In this document: positions 1 to 10,199 of the stretch, piece by piece
How the letters are laid out: each line of letters starts with the position of its first letter
Position numbering within the stretch: position 1 is the stretch's first letter
NCBI GenBank assembly: GCA_914767715.1
Contig: OU612072.1
Coordinates: forward strand, 24,616,001 to 24,680,000
Source of the DNA: Membranipora membranacea
Lineage: Eukaryota; Bryozoa; Gymnolaemata; Cheilostomatida; Membraniporidae
Reading direction: 5' to 3'
Length of the DNA stretch: 64,000 bases
Notes under the pieces: model-generated
What the model saw: the letters and a program-made list of their open reading frames with translations, nothing else
The model's database searches: none
What the model was told of the DNA's origin: nothing
Program-made: the position numbers and the translations under genes

Positions 1-369
1 TGACCACTAACTACAAACTAGAACAGTATCCGACTGCAGAATTAAATTTTTCAAAACTTTTACGTTTCTTGTTCCTAAATCTCTGATCACGTATACGGTT
101 TTGGATGCAGAGCACATAAGGAGGTTAAATGTAGTTTAATCGCCCAGACGGTGGCGAGATGCTGTCGGAGGAATTTCCTTATCAACCACTTTCCTAACCA
201 CCGATTAAGAACTTACACCTAGAATGTGGGAGTAATGGCTTCACTGGGTTAAATGGTTTGTCAGTCACTCTGTATACCTACCATGTTAACGAAAAAGAAA
301 ATACATAAATCAATCATATCCTGACACAGCTCAAACCCATAACTCAGTCTTGGGCAGACTGGTACAGAT

Positions 370-1400
370 GTAGTCCAGAAGACACCAACAGTTAGCTTTC
401 AGTTTACTATAACAGCTTGGGGGCAAGAATTTGACAGTGTTTACACGTGTAGATAGGTTGTCTAAATGTTATGTCATAGTTTCTACACCTCTCAGTTTGC
501 CAGTTTGGGAGAATATCAGTTTTTTAACTCAAAAAAATGGGAGGAGATAAATCATAAATAATTTCCCATGGAATCCCATTATTTTGCCTTAGAATACCAA
601 AATATTCCCATTTAATCCATTTTAAGCTCAGTTTAAAAGGAATTGGAACAGGAGAGGGCATAGAATCAACTAAATATATTAGAACAAAACGCCGACTAGT
701 GACACCACAACGAAAACTCGATGTACTCACCGACCTAGCAAGAGAATCTTGGGATACAGTTTTACAGGCTAATGATATCCACAGCAAGGTTACCACCATG
801 CACAGCATCATTAATAAAACACTTGACAAGCACTGCCCAATGAAGACTACTAAGGTACGAGCCGACAAACCACCATGGATGTCTGACACTATTATGAAGA
901 CAATCTCTGCAAGAAATGAGGCATACAAAGACAAATGGCCATCATACAAAGTGCTACGGGCTCTGGTACAGAGACTAGTACGCACCAGTAAAGAAAATAT
1001 GTGAACGAGACTCTTAATAGTCCAGAAGACACCTAGCTATAAGTGCTCAAAAAAAGGTGTTTACTTTAACGAAATGGGGGCAATATGGAATTAAATTTTC
1101 TAGATCAGAATTTCATGCTGATTTCAAATATCTAGTTTCTACACCTCTCAGTCTGCCAGTTAGGAAGTTATCCAGGGTTATAGTCCTGAATTAACAAAAA
1201 GCTATCGTTCAGTTCATTATAACTGAAGTGGGCAACAATTTGGCAGCATTTATATGTGAAGATAGGTTGTGTCAATATTATGTCTTAGCTCTACACCTCT
1301 AAGCTTGGCAGTTAAAGAGAAATTAAATTTTTAAACTTTCAAAAAAATGGAGGGGACAACTCTAATTATTGCTATTTAATCCTATTGTTTTGCCAGTTGT
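370..1400. repeat. Degenerate ~170 bp repeats interrupted by a LINE fragment
   Basis: Three diverged copies of a ~170 bp segment lie at about 370-540, 1020-1170 and 1195-1400. They share the phrases AGTCCAGAAGACACC, TTTCTACACCTCTCAG and a following CAGTTTGGGAG-like stretch. The first two copies flank the retrotransposon fragment at 586-1018. No gene is visible in 1-585. Confidence 0.55.
586..1018 (+). mobile_element. Non-LTR retrotransposon fragment (5' part of ORF2, plus orientation)
   Basis: The plus-strand translation ending at the stop near 1004 (residues such as PQRKLDVLTDLARES and KPPWMSDTIMKTISARNEAY) is the spacer between endonuclease and reverse transcriptase typical of CR1/L2/Jockey-like ORF2. 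The same protein and DNA occur inverted at about 6080-6527, and both copies start at the same point, GCCTTAGAATACC. The plus copy stops abruptly at about 1018, inside the coding region, so it lacks all catalytic RT motifs. It is dead. A 3'-truncated copy is not the usual product of LINE insertion and suggests later deletion or recombination. Confidence 0.75.
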
Positions 1401-3050
1401 GTAAGGTCTGATTTGAAACCTCACCGTTCGAGCCTTGATATAATAATATACATACTGTATATGTTCTGTATATATCATGTTTATATACTGTATATATACC
1501 TAGATACTACATATATTGCCTTGTTTAAAAACCACTATGGCGTGCATCCAATTTCTATCAGCTCGCATAACATAAATTAGATGGGGCTGATTGCCTCTGA
1601 CAACCGTGTTGAACAACGCCCAGAGAAAATTTGTAGCTCAACTTAGAATCAGTGGATATAATGTATTCAACGACATTGGCTAATGTCTGAACAGAAGAGA
1701 AGAATCAGAATGAGTCAAATGGGAGTACCATACCATAACTTTGTCTTCCCTAAGAAAATTTATAATATCACCAAGAAGGAAAATTAGAGAAAGATTTCAT
1801 TTTGTATGGTAGGTCTGAATAGCACATGTCACAATGCTTCTTGTTTTGATTTGAAATTACTCTAATCACATTCAGTCTCCCTCTATTCATATTATAAAAA
1901 TTGTTTCCCTTCTTGGTGACGTCTTTTGAATAATACACGCAGGGCTCTGATAGTTCTTGCGGTCTCAGACTTTTAGCCGCTCTGACTTATTCTGTAATAT
2001 TTAGACCAGAGAAATAGGCTAATAAACCTGATAAACTGGAAAACTATTGAATGATAGTTTGAAGGTCTCATTGACATGTTTATGCGTAGATAGTGTTAGA
2101 ATTTAGGGGAGATGTAAGGGGATGGTGTCCCCCTTCCTACTTTGTCTAGGGGGTTGTCTAGCATCCCCCCTTTATATTATAACCCAGGTAACCACCAGCT
2201 GGTAAGTACATCAATATGAGTTTTTCAAAATATGGCTAAATTTGATGCATTTTCAATTGTAATCACCACAGGGCTCCGGCGGCCTGGACTCCGCCCACGA
2301 CCCAGCAGAGGGCATAGGCGGCCCCCTGGACCCCCGGCCTGGTTGGCATCCCCCTACCTCATATTTTCAACTTCTAACGCTGTGCGCAGATATCCCATCC
2401 TCAACCGCTGAGGCACTGGGTTGGGAAAATAGATAGCCAGGTGTATTATCTGAACTAGAATACATAATTGGCCTTTGAATCTCAATCACATGAAACAGCT
2501 GCTGGAGCAAAGTTGCTGAAATGATCAATACTAGAATCTCAGCTATATATATTAAATTCATGTCTGTGAAATTTCCAGTTGCCACCCCAGTTGCCGTCAC
2601 TATCGGATGGTCACCCCCACACCCAAAATATGTACCCATCACAATGGATTATTTCTTATTAAAAGACACTATGTCAAGTCCTGAAAATCAGGTAGGGGGA
2701 GGGTGGCTTGTCAAGACAGGCTGAAAAACACCAATCACAGCAGCTGTGCAAATAAAATATCGTGCAGAGCCTGCATGCAGTCTTGAGGAACTGCGAGGGT
2801 TTTTGAGATGTAACGAGGCGGTATTGGGTAACTTTGGGTCTCGAGAAGCAGTCATGTGGCCTAGTTCATAGCCTCAGATCATCAGACAGAACAAAATTAT
2901 TAGGTCAATACCAATACAAATAACATTACCAAAAGATTTTGATAGCCATTTTGCCAGCTATAAGGTGAATGAATTATGTCTGCAAGTGGTGAATGTGGTG
3001 GTTTCATTATAACCAAGGAGTAATGCAAGTGGTTGAAAGTTTTACCCTTG
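1400..3050. other. No supported gene; AT-rich spacer
   Basis: A short TA-rich microsatellite-like tract lies near 1440-1510 and a GC-rich patch near 2270-2350. On the minus strand an open frame at 2642-2367 contains a hydrophobic helix (LIYIAEILVLIISATLL) after an N-glycosylation motif (NFT), followed by a polar tail. It could be the membrane exon of an unrecognised type I protein, but no partner exons were found, so it is only noted. Confidence 0.3.
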
Positions 3051-3330
3051 AAGCTCCAGTAGCTGCTGGTAAAAAGCGTTATCTCATAGTTTGATAATTT
3101 CAACTCAATTAAACTAATCCCTCATTTGAATGAAAACTATTTATCCAACAATATTCTTCTTTTGGAAATTAAATAAAGGATTAGTGAAATGACATAATGA
3201 CATAATGTAAACTAATTTATAATTGTTTACTCAAAGGAAATTTAATCTAAAGTTGGATGCCTCTGAATTATTAAAATATGAGATTGCGCTTTTTACCAGC
3301 AGTGGGCAGTATCTTCCTTTGCCAGCTCCT
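3040..3330. repeat. Short inverted repeat
   Basis: The sequence around 3065-3110 (AGCAGCTACTGG-type motif and an AAAAAGCG block, ending in TAATTTCAACTC) returns inverted around 3265-3310. Arms are about 45 bp with mismatches. It is probably a decayed MITE. Confidence 0.4.
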
Positions 3331-3559
3331 CTCAATTCAGCCCTCTCGCAAACCAAATTGCAAACTCTTATAGCAATGGTTGATTACGAGGTCATAGCAA
3401 ATACATTATAATTCCCTCTATTGGATTGAATTTGGTGGCTGCAGCATTTTAAAATCTTTCTAAGATGCACTCACATCTCTCTGCATACACATTTGCTGAC
3501 TTAAATTGATTTTGTGTCATAATTGTACCATGTCTCATAACATTTCACCCTGCAGTAAA

Positions 3560-3640
3560 ATTTACAATCTGATGTTTGATGTTTGATGTTTGTTTATTTA
3601 GACATTTCCGGTATCACTCCTGAATAGGTTGACATAATTG
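3560..3640 (-). mobile_element. Solo 3' end of the same LINE family
   Basis: An ~60 bp block of tandem TGATGTT units, TTTATTTAGACATTTCC and GGTATCACTCCT is nearly identical to the block at 4364-4435, which is the 3' terminus of the minus-strand LINE. Read on the minus strand it is a 3' UTR ending in (CATCAAA)n, the microsatellite type of tail used by CR1/L2-like elements. The 3640-4265 stretch that follows holds no recognised gene. Confidence 0.5.
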
Positions 3641-4265
3641 TACTACCAAGAGTTGAGTAACAAGGTATTGAAGTTGACCCTTTCGGAATTTTCTAGCGGG
3701 AACAAAATGTCCATATGTGATTTCCAAATTTTTATGGATTTTCTTGTATGGAACTGTTAAAGTTGAACCAAGTTATTCAATCTGCTTCAATTTGTTTGTC
3801 TTTGGATAATGTCTTTGATGGCAAAAATTCCAACTTGTTTCATCAGGTTCGTTCGAAGCCTCAAATAGAAAATTTAATGGATTAGACATCGGATTCTCCT
3901 AAGAAAGATTCATGAGTGAGCGTCAGCAGTGCCTTTTTTTGTGAAGTAATAACTTCTGTCATAGTTGTTAAATTAAGATGTTCTTGTGCAAATCACTTGA
4001 CAGTTCGGTACGTGCAGACTGGATGCACTGGAAGACTTGAAACATGATACAGGAGTTAGCAGATTTTGAGCAATATATTGTGGGGAAATTGTTTTTAATA
4101 CTCGGTGGTAACCGCATCAAAGCCCAGTCAAACGTGTAGCAATCACTCTGTAGCAGGGCATTGACTGTTCATCCTCAAAATTGATGTAGAAGGAAGTCCC
4201 ATCTAACTGAAAATTGCTCTTGACAACATTTATGATAAATTGGTCCTCAACGGTTGTAATTAGCT

Positions 4266-4355
4266 TCACAGACTTTTGGCAACGAAGGGAATATGTCAGT
4301 CATATCCTGATATAATCTCGTATTGTGGCAGGATACTGATCAGGTTTTATTATAT
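4266..4355 (+). repeat. Direct repeat flanking the LINE, left copy
   Basis: The ~60 bp block starting CAGACTTTTGGCAACGAAGG and the following GGCAGGATACTGATCA block recur on the other side of the LINE at about 6533-6597 and 6723-6745. In the left copy the two blocks abut; in the right copy ~120 bp separate them. This may be an unusually long target-site duplication with a deletion, or an older tandem duplication. Confidence 0.55.
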
Positions 4356-4363
4356 AAATTTAC

Positions 4364-6527
4364 AATCTGATGTTTGATGTTTGATGTTTGTTTATTTAGA
4401 CATTTCCGGTATCACTCCTAAAAAGATTGACATAATTGAAATGTTTACAAAAAAATTGATGGAAAAAATATTGCACAAGTTGAAAAATCTCATAAAGAAT
4501 TCAAAAAAGCTGTTCTGCCGTTTTACAGTGCGGCATTTGCTGGGTCGGTATTGTCGATTACTGCTTTACGGGCAGATTTTCTTTGAGTGTTAGGTCTGAT
4601 TCTATTGTTCAGCGGATGGGTATTATCGGTTGAAACTGTTAAAAAGTGCTCGCTGCATAGAGACATTAAGAAGTCGGATATATAGGGTAAGGCTAGCTTG
4701 GTCAGTCTATCGTCATAGTGCTCTATGTGAGGCATCATCATGCGTGTAGCGTATCTCTGCACTTTCTCTAGTTTCTCCTTATTGGCTTCGGAGATAAACT
4801 GGGCAGGCGTAAAAAAGAACGGGTTTGACATTGGCAGCATAGAGTGTTATCAGTCGTGTGGTGTTCATACCCATGTTCTTAAGCTGCTTCATCAGATACA
4901 GTCTGCTATTGCATTTGCTCACGACAGAGTCTATGTGGTCACTAAAAGTCAGTTGAGAGTCTACAATGACTCCTAATAGTTTAGCAGATTTAGATGGGGA
5001 GATAAAAGTATCATCGCTGGGGTTTACATCAAGGTTCATACAAGGTCGGTCAGAAAAAGCAATATTCAATACAACAGTCTAACTTGAGTTGAGAAGCATA
5101 CTGTTTTCTAAAGACCAACAATTAGCATTTGAGATAGCATCAGAGACATTGTCATCGGTGGGGTTTACAATAGGCTTATAAAATGTGGTGTCATCTGCAT
5201 ACTTCACACAATTAAAACCTTCCGCTTTCAAGTCATTAAGGTATATCAGCCAGAGAATAGGCCCAAGTTTAGTGCCTTGTTGTGCACCAACATCAATGGG
5301 CTTGTATGTGGAAAATTGTCCAGAAAACTTGACACACCGCTGTCTTGAATTTAGAAAACTTCCTACTAAGTTGATACATTGGAATTAAATCCTAGCGAGT
5401 TCATTTTAGACAATAAGATCGGGTGTTGCATTCTGTCGAACGCCTTTGAAAAATCTAAAACTACGTTCTGGACAAATTTAATGTTTGAGTTCTGATCAAA
5501 AGCTGATGTCCAGTCATCGATTAGCTGCAGCAGTTCGTCAGTGGTACTCAGTTTCTGTTGGTAGGCATATTGATTCACATCTATTATATCAGCGAGATGT
5601 GTCGTCATCTTACTTAGGATCATCTGCTCTAGGAGTTTGCCGAGATGAAATAATAGGCTGATTGGTCGGAAGTCTTTGTAGATGGTGGGAGTTTTGGTCT
5701 TCGGTACTGGACCTACTTGCACGCGTTTCCACATATCAGGGAATGTGCCAGTGTCGAGTGAGCGGTTGATAATATCATGTAGAGGAATTGATATATCCTC
5801 AATGGCTTCCTTGGACACCCATGTTGGGAAGTCTTCGGTTGATGTAGCCTTTGAGGTGTTCAGCGTTCTCATCAGCATTTTAACTTCAACTATACTAAGG
5901 TGTTGTAGTTTTGTTCTGTTTGTCGCTTGTTGGGCAGGTTGCGGGGTAGCTCGTATTAATTGATCAGTTTATGGCAGAATTCAGTGTTAGGTAGTTTGTT
6001 GTCTTCGATGATGATATGATCAGATTTGTGTAACTGTTGTGCTTTATTGGTGAGTTTTTTAACGGTGTCCCACCATTCTTTAGAGTTACGATTTTTATTA
6101 AGAGTCTCTTTCACATATTTTCTTTGCTGGCGCGTACTAGTCTCTGTACCAGAGCCCGTAGCACTTTGTATGATGGCCATTTGTCTTTGTATGCCTCATT
6201 TCTTGCAGAGATTGTCTTCATAATGGTGTCAGACATCCATAGTGGTTTGTTGGCTCATACCTTAGTAGTCTTCATTGGGCAGTGCTTGTCAAGTGTTTAT
6301 TAATGATGCTGTGCATGGTGGTAACCTTGCTGTGGACATCATTAGCCTGTAAAACTGTATCGCAAGATTCTCTTGCTAGGTCGGCGAGTACATCGAGTTT
6401 TCGTTGTGGTGTCACTAGTCGGCAGTTTGTTCTAATATATTTAGTTGATTCTATGCCCTCTCCTTGCTCCAATTCCTTTTAAACTGAGCTTAAAATGGAT
6501 TAAATGGGAATATTTTGGTATTCTAAG
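4364..6527 (-). mobile_element. Non-LTR retrotransposon (CR1/L2/Jockey-like), minus strand, degraded
   Basis: Reading the minus strand from 6527 down gives the endonuclease-RT spacer, then reverse transcriptase at 5878-5366 (FRPISLL block; LDFSKAFDRMQHPIL block). Next comes the catalytic YADD box near 5177-5207, preceded by QQGTKLGPILW, then the thumb region at 5069-4779 (LLGVIVDSQLTFSDH; ACPVYLRSQ). The C-terminus runs to about 4523 and the 3' tail is a (CATCAAA)n-like repeat at 4364-4390. Frames are broken between these blocks and no endonuclease domain is visible upstream, so it is 5' truncated and non-functional. The family call rests on motif order; subfamily is uncertain. Confidence 0.85.
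4523..5878 (-). pseudogene. Reverse transcriptase pseudogene of the LINE
   Basis: This is the coding core of the element at 4364-6527. The longest open piece (5878-5366) carries RT motifs 1-3, including FRPISLL and the first catalytic aspartate in LDFSKAFDR. The YADDT box with the catalytic aspartate pair lies in a different frame near 5200. The C-terminal piece with NPSDDTFISPSKSAKLLGV and PAQFISEANKEKLEKVQRY is split into two frames that overlap near 4780-4840. These breaks mean no single RT protein can be made from this copy. Confidence 0.8.
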
Positions 6528-7659
6528 GCAGCTTGACAGACTTTTGGCAACGAAGGGAATATGTCCGTCATATCCTGATATAATCTCGTATTGTCTGGTG
6601 GTATTTTGTTTTTTTTTGTAAGATGGTTTATTTTGACTCATGATTACTCAGAATACATAAACAGGAACTTATAGGCCAGAAGCAGCTATAGCATAAGTTG
6701 TTATGGCACGGACAATATTTGATGGCAGGATACTGATCACGTTTTATACTTCATTGGTGTATGTTCTGTAAAATTCACCTGGTGTACCCAGTTGTAGTGG
6801 TCATATTTAGAAATTAAAAGGTGTTTTGTTTTGGCATTATATGTGTGGAATAACTCCTATTCTGTGTAATCTAAGTAATCTAATCATCAGGAAATTCCAG
6901 GTTGAAATTGCATTGTGGGATTTTGTTGAAATGGAAATTAATTGACCAAGTAAACTTGGAGAGAAGGCTGCTCGTATCAGACCAGCACAAATTGAAAAAA
7001 TTCAATTGAATTATGACAAACTTCTTATGGAACTAGTATCAAAGATTATAAATACTTGATGGCAGGATACTTGATGCTAGTATGATATGAATGCTAGTAT
7101 GAATATGATGTCTTGGGGCAATTACAAACAACATTTTTGACGTTTCAATTGCCTCTTATGTCATTTTTTGGCTGGATATCTTTCGCATAACACATGAGCA
7201 AAGAGTTCAATGAGTGCCTCACTTTTCAGAAAGAAACAAACTGTCAGAGTCTGAAAAACTTAGATATGCCAGCTTCGCATACTTTCCTAACATGCTAATG
7301 ACATGATATGGGGATTTGCGGTAGCGCTGTCTCTCATCAACCATCTCATGCAATGATAAAACATATACAATGTAGAACCCAGTACTATAGTCTTGACTTG
7401 TTCCAACTGCATCAAACTCTTGATTTCCCACTAATCACATATCGATAGTGTGAATATTTGGGATATGCAGTAGTGCTGGGGCTGACCTCTTCAACTGGGT
7501 ACACACTTTTTTCCTACATCAAATTTGTCTATGTCTAGGCTGCTTTTTGTCTTGTTCTCGTTGAGATGTTGTGCTGTCGCTGACCACCTTTAAAAATGAT
7601 GTGATATAATATCTTGTTAAAATCATACATATAGTTGTGTTTCCTGCTGACCATATCAA

Positions 7660-8270
7660 TCACTTAACATTTCACTTACCTAACCGATTGTGAAGAAAAT
7701 TGCAGGTATGCTGCCCCGCTGCCGCTGACATGATTGCTACAACCGGGTACACTCTCAGTTTTGGATTCAGCACGTTGTTCTACCCTAGATATACCCTTGT
7801 TTTAAACTCGTAACATTTCACTTATTATTAGCGATTTTGAAAAAAATTGCGATATGCTGCTGCGCTGCCGATTTTCTGTTGACATGATTGCTACGACTGG
7901 GTACACTAGACCAGGTTTGGTCCATTTGCCTGCATTCCGAGCTGTGGCTCCCGATCCACTGGTCACGCCACTGGTCAATCCGCGGCGTGACCAGTGGATT
8001 GGGAGCCACAGCTCGGCATGCAGGCAATTGGATAAAACTTGTTCTAGGTTGCACCCTATTTCTTTATATTCAGCACGTTGTTATACCCTTGAGACACCTT
8101 TTATTTAAACTCTTAATATTTCACTCATTAAAAGCAATTTTTAGAAGAAATGAGGATATGCTGCCGCGCTGCCGCGCTGCCTCTGACATGATCGCTACAA
8201 CTGCGTACAACCTTAATTTTGGATTTACCACGTTGTTCCACCCTAGAAACACCTTTTATTGAATTCTTAT
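7660..8270. repeat. Tandem ~150 bp repeats inside the inverted-repeat element
   Basis: Three diverged units at about 7665-7815, 7816-8110 and 8115-8270 share ATTTCACT, GATATGCTGC, TGACATGATTGCTAC, ACTGGGTACA and CACGTTGTTC in order. The middle unit is longer because a palindrome is inserted in it at about 7906-8048. Confidence 0.6.
7906..8048. repeat. Palindrome (hairpin MITE) nested in a tandem repeat unit
   Basis: Arms of about 65 bp face each other around a short centre near 7978: CCGAGCTGTGGCTCCC at 7937-7952 is matched by GGGAGCCACAGCTCGG downstream, and GGTCACGCC by GGCGTGACC. Removing it restores the length and continuity of the ~150 bp repeat unit, which is evidence of insertion. Confidence 0.7.
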
Positions 8271-8956
8271 TATTTGAAATATTGCGGATATGCTGCCGCA
8301 AGACAGTATCATTTTAACCTCATAAAGATCTGACATTATACTTATTGAAAACTTCAAATTTGTCCTGATCTAACACGAGCAGACTTCTGCAAGTTTACTT
8401 GGTAAATAAATTGGCAAGTCAACAAAATCCCCACAATGCAGTTTCAACCTGGAATTCCCTGAAGATTAGAATAGCAAGATTACACAGAATAGGAGTTATG
8501 TCCCAACACATATAATGCAAAAACAAAACACCTTTTAATTTCTTAATATGACCACTACAACTGGGTACACCCGGTGAATTTTACAGAAGAAACATCAATG
8601 AAGTATATTATGCGATCAGTTTCCTGCCATCAAAAATTGTCCGTGCCATTATTTTATAGAGCAGTTACAGTTAGGCTGCTTCTGGCCTATTATGGCAACA
8701 GGGGCGTATAGAAAAACCATTTTACACCCCCAATAATGGGTTTATAACGCTTTTGTAAAGGTAGGATTGCTCATGATAATACTAATCACTAGGTGTAAAA
8801 CACAAATTCCGCACCTAGCAATCTCATCCATGTTTCATACTCAGATACTCCATTGTTTTATGTACCCCCTGAAATTTGTTTGAATCATATTGAGGGCAAC
8901 TCGATTAACGCAGAGCATTCATCAATGAAGTGACATCTTCCCTAAAAATTTAGCAG

Positions 8957-8964
8957 TATAAAAA
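8957..8964 (+). promoter_or_regulatory. TATA box of the collagen-like gene
   Basis: TATAAAAA lies 55-62 bases before the ATG at 9019 and about 30 bases before a pyrimidine-rich start region near 8988. The spacing fits a focused core promoter. Confidence 0.55.
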
Positions 8965-9018
8965 GGCGATCACTGTTTGAAAAGGCTCACTTTCTCAGCA
9001 CATACATAACTACTCAAT

Positions 9019-10199
9019 ATGCTGGGAATGAGAGCTCTGATTTTGATCATCTCTACATTATGTAGCATCATACAGACAACTTCAGGGACCTGTACAACAA
9101 GGGAGATAGGTAGACAAGTAAGTCTTATTGTTAAAGTTGATCAACGATGATGCTTTATATTTATGTGATGGGTATATGAAGTTAAACTACTGCTGCCGCA
9201 CAGCCAAATGTGTGTGTGTTTTTAATTCTGTATAGCTCAATACTAATAATATGAGGCTGCAATCTCAGTATTGTCACCTAATGAGCAAGTAATTTGCACA
9301 AACTGAGAGTTAAAATCAGGGTATGTAATCAATTATCTACCGTATCATGTGACGTAGTTACATTTTACTAGTAGAAATTAATGGAGTCATCAGCTAGTGG
9401 TAAGTTTCATGCACTGATTCTGAAGATCAGTTGGTGCAAATTATTTGCCCGTTAGGTGAACATTCTGATATTGAAGTCTCAACTATTTATCTTGGAGCTA
9501 TACAGAAACCAGTGGGCACAAATTCGCCTGAGTGGTGGCAGTAGTTTAAGTTCAACTTCTGCCTAAGAACATATTACTCAAGTTCAGAGAAAAACTTTAT
9601 CCAACTTCTATGCTTTTGATTACAATGGGCTATAATCTATTCTAGGCACAAAAGTGTGATTGTGATGCTCCAGGAGTTCCGACGAATTCTGTGAGCAATA
9701 CCTTGACTCGTTGCAACCTGTCTCCCAAGGTGCTAGAGGAGCCAGATTGAAAGGAGATCCAGGTGTTGAACATAATGACTGCCATGTTCCAACCAAACCA
9801 AAAGGAGACCAGGCACCGCCTAAAGGGGTCCCCTGTGGTCCACGAAAAGGTGATCGTGGAGGACGAGCTTTTGAAATTTGTGTGAAGCACACTATAACAG
9901 TATGTTCTGAGTCTTCAAACAGACAAAAGCGGTCATCATTTTGTCAGCAAAGATTACCATTACTTCCACCTTTTATAAAATGCTCAACTACGATACCAAA
10001 TGGGGAAAATAGTTCAGAAGGGGTAAAGGGACCACAGTTCTTTGATCTTAGGTGTGAGACACAACATAAGATTTGTTGTAATCCGCCGCAATGCTACAAA
10101 ACATTTAATCGATTTATTATCCAGCGACATTTGCTCCAAATACATATTAATTATCTTCAAACAGTTATTTTAGGTATATCATGTATTTTGGTTCAATAA
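9019..10199 (+). pseudogene. Secreted collagen-like Cys-rich protein gene, apparently frameshifted
   Basis: Exon 1 (9019-9117) starts at ATG 62 bases after a TATA box and encodes a clear signal peptide (MLGMRALILIISTLCSIIQ, then TTSG). It ends in a consensus donor (CAA/GTAAGT). Exon 2 starts at 9646 after a TCTAG acceptor, in phase, with Cys-rich AQKCDCDAPGVP. In that frame it stops at about 9750. A second frame of the same exon, open to 10199, carries Gly-X-Y-like collagen stretches (GARGARLKGDPG, KPKGDQ, RKGDRGG) followed by a Cys-rich region (KICCNPPQC). The simplest reading is a short secreted collagen-like protein with an indel near 9715-9740. An unseen intron or alternative splice is also possible. 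Codon order in the second frame is coherent, so decay would be recent. Confidence 0.5.
9178..9559. mobile_element. MITE-like inverted repeat in intron 1 of the collagen-like gene
   Basis: GAAGTTAAACTACTGC at 9178 is matched inverted by the end at 9559 (GTAGTTTAAGTTCAACTTC). The arms, about 170 bp with mismatches, include TTCTGTATAGCTC and a GTGCAAATTATTTGC block. No coding capacity is seen. Confidence 0.6.

Larger units (their letters stand above)
6665..8702. mobile_element. ~2 kb inverted-repeat DNA transposon, non-autonomous
   Basis: Sequence from about 6665 to 7060 (TAGGCCAGAAGCAGC, GGCACGGACAAT, GTGTACCCAGTTG, ACACAGAATAGG-type blocks) reappears inverted from about 8290 to 8702. Arms are ~350-400 bp with many mismatches. 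The interior carries about three tandem copies of a ~150 bp unit and no coding region. The outer ends of the arms fade, so the exact termini and target duplication could not be fixed. Confidence 0.65.

Noticed and set aside
524-985. Minus-strand 153-codon open frame
   Set aside because: It is the antisense of the LINE fragment at 586-1018; the plus-strand frame carries the recognisable retrotransposon residues.
2367-2724. Overlapping open frames on both strands with a hydrophobic helix
   Set aside because: The minus frame could be a membrane exon, but no acceptor, donor or partner exon could be matched, so no gene was called.
9620-9892. Minus-strand open frames opposite the collagen-like exon
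   Set aside because: They are antisense to Gly/Pro/Lys-rich codons, which often leave long open antisense frames; there are no splice or domain signals.
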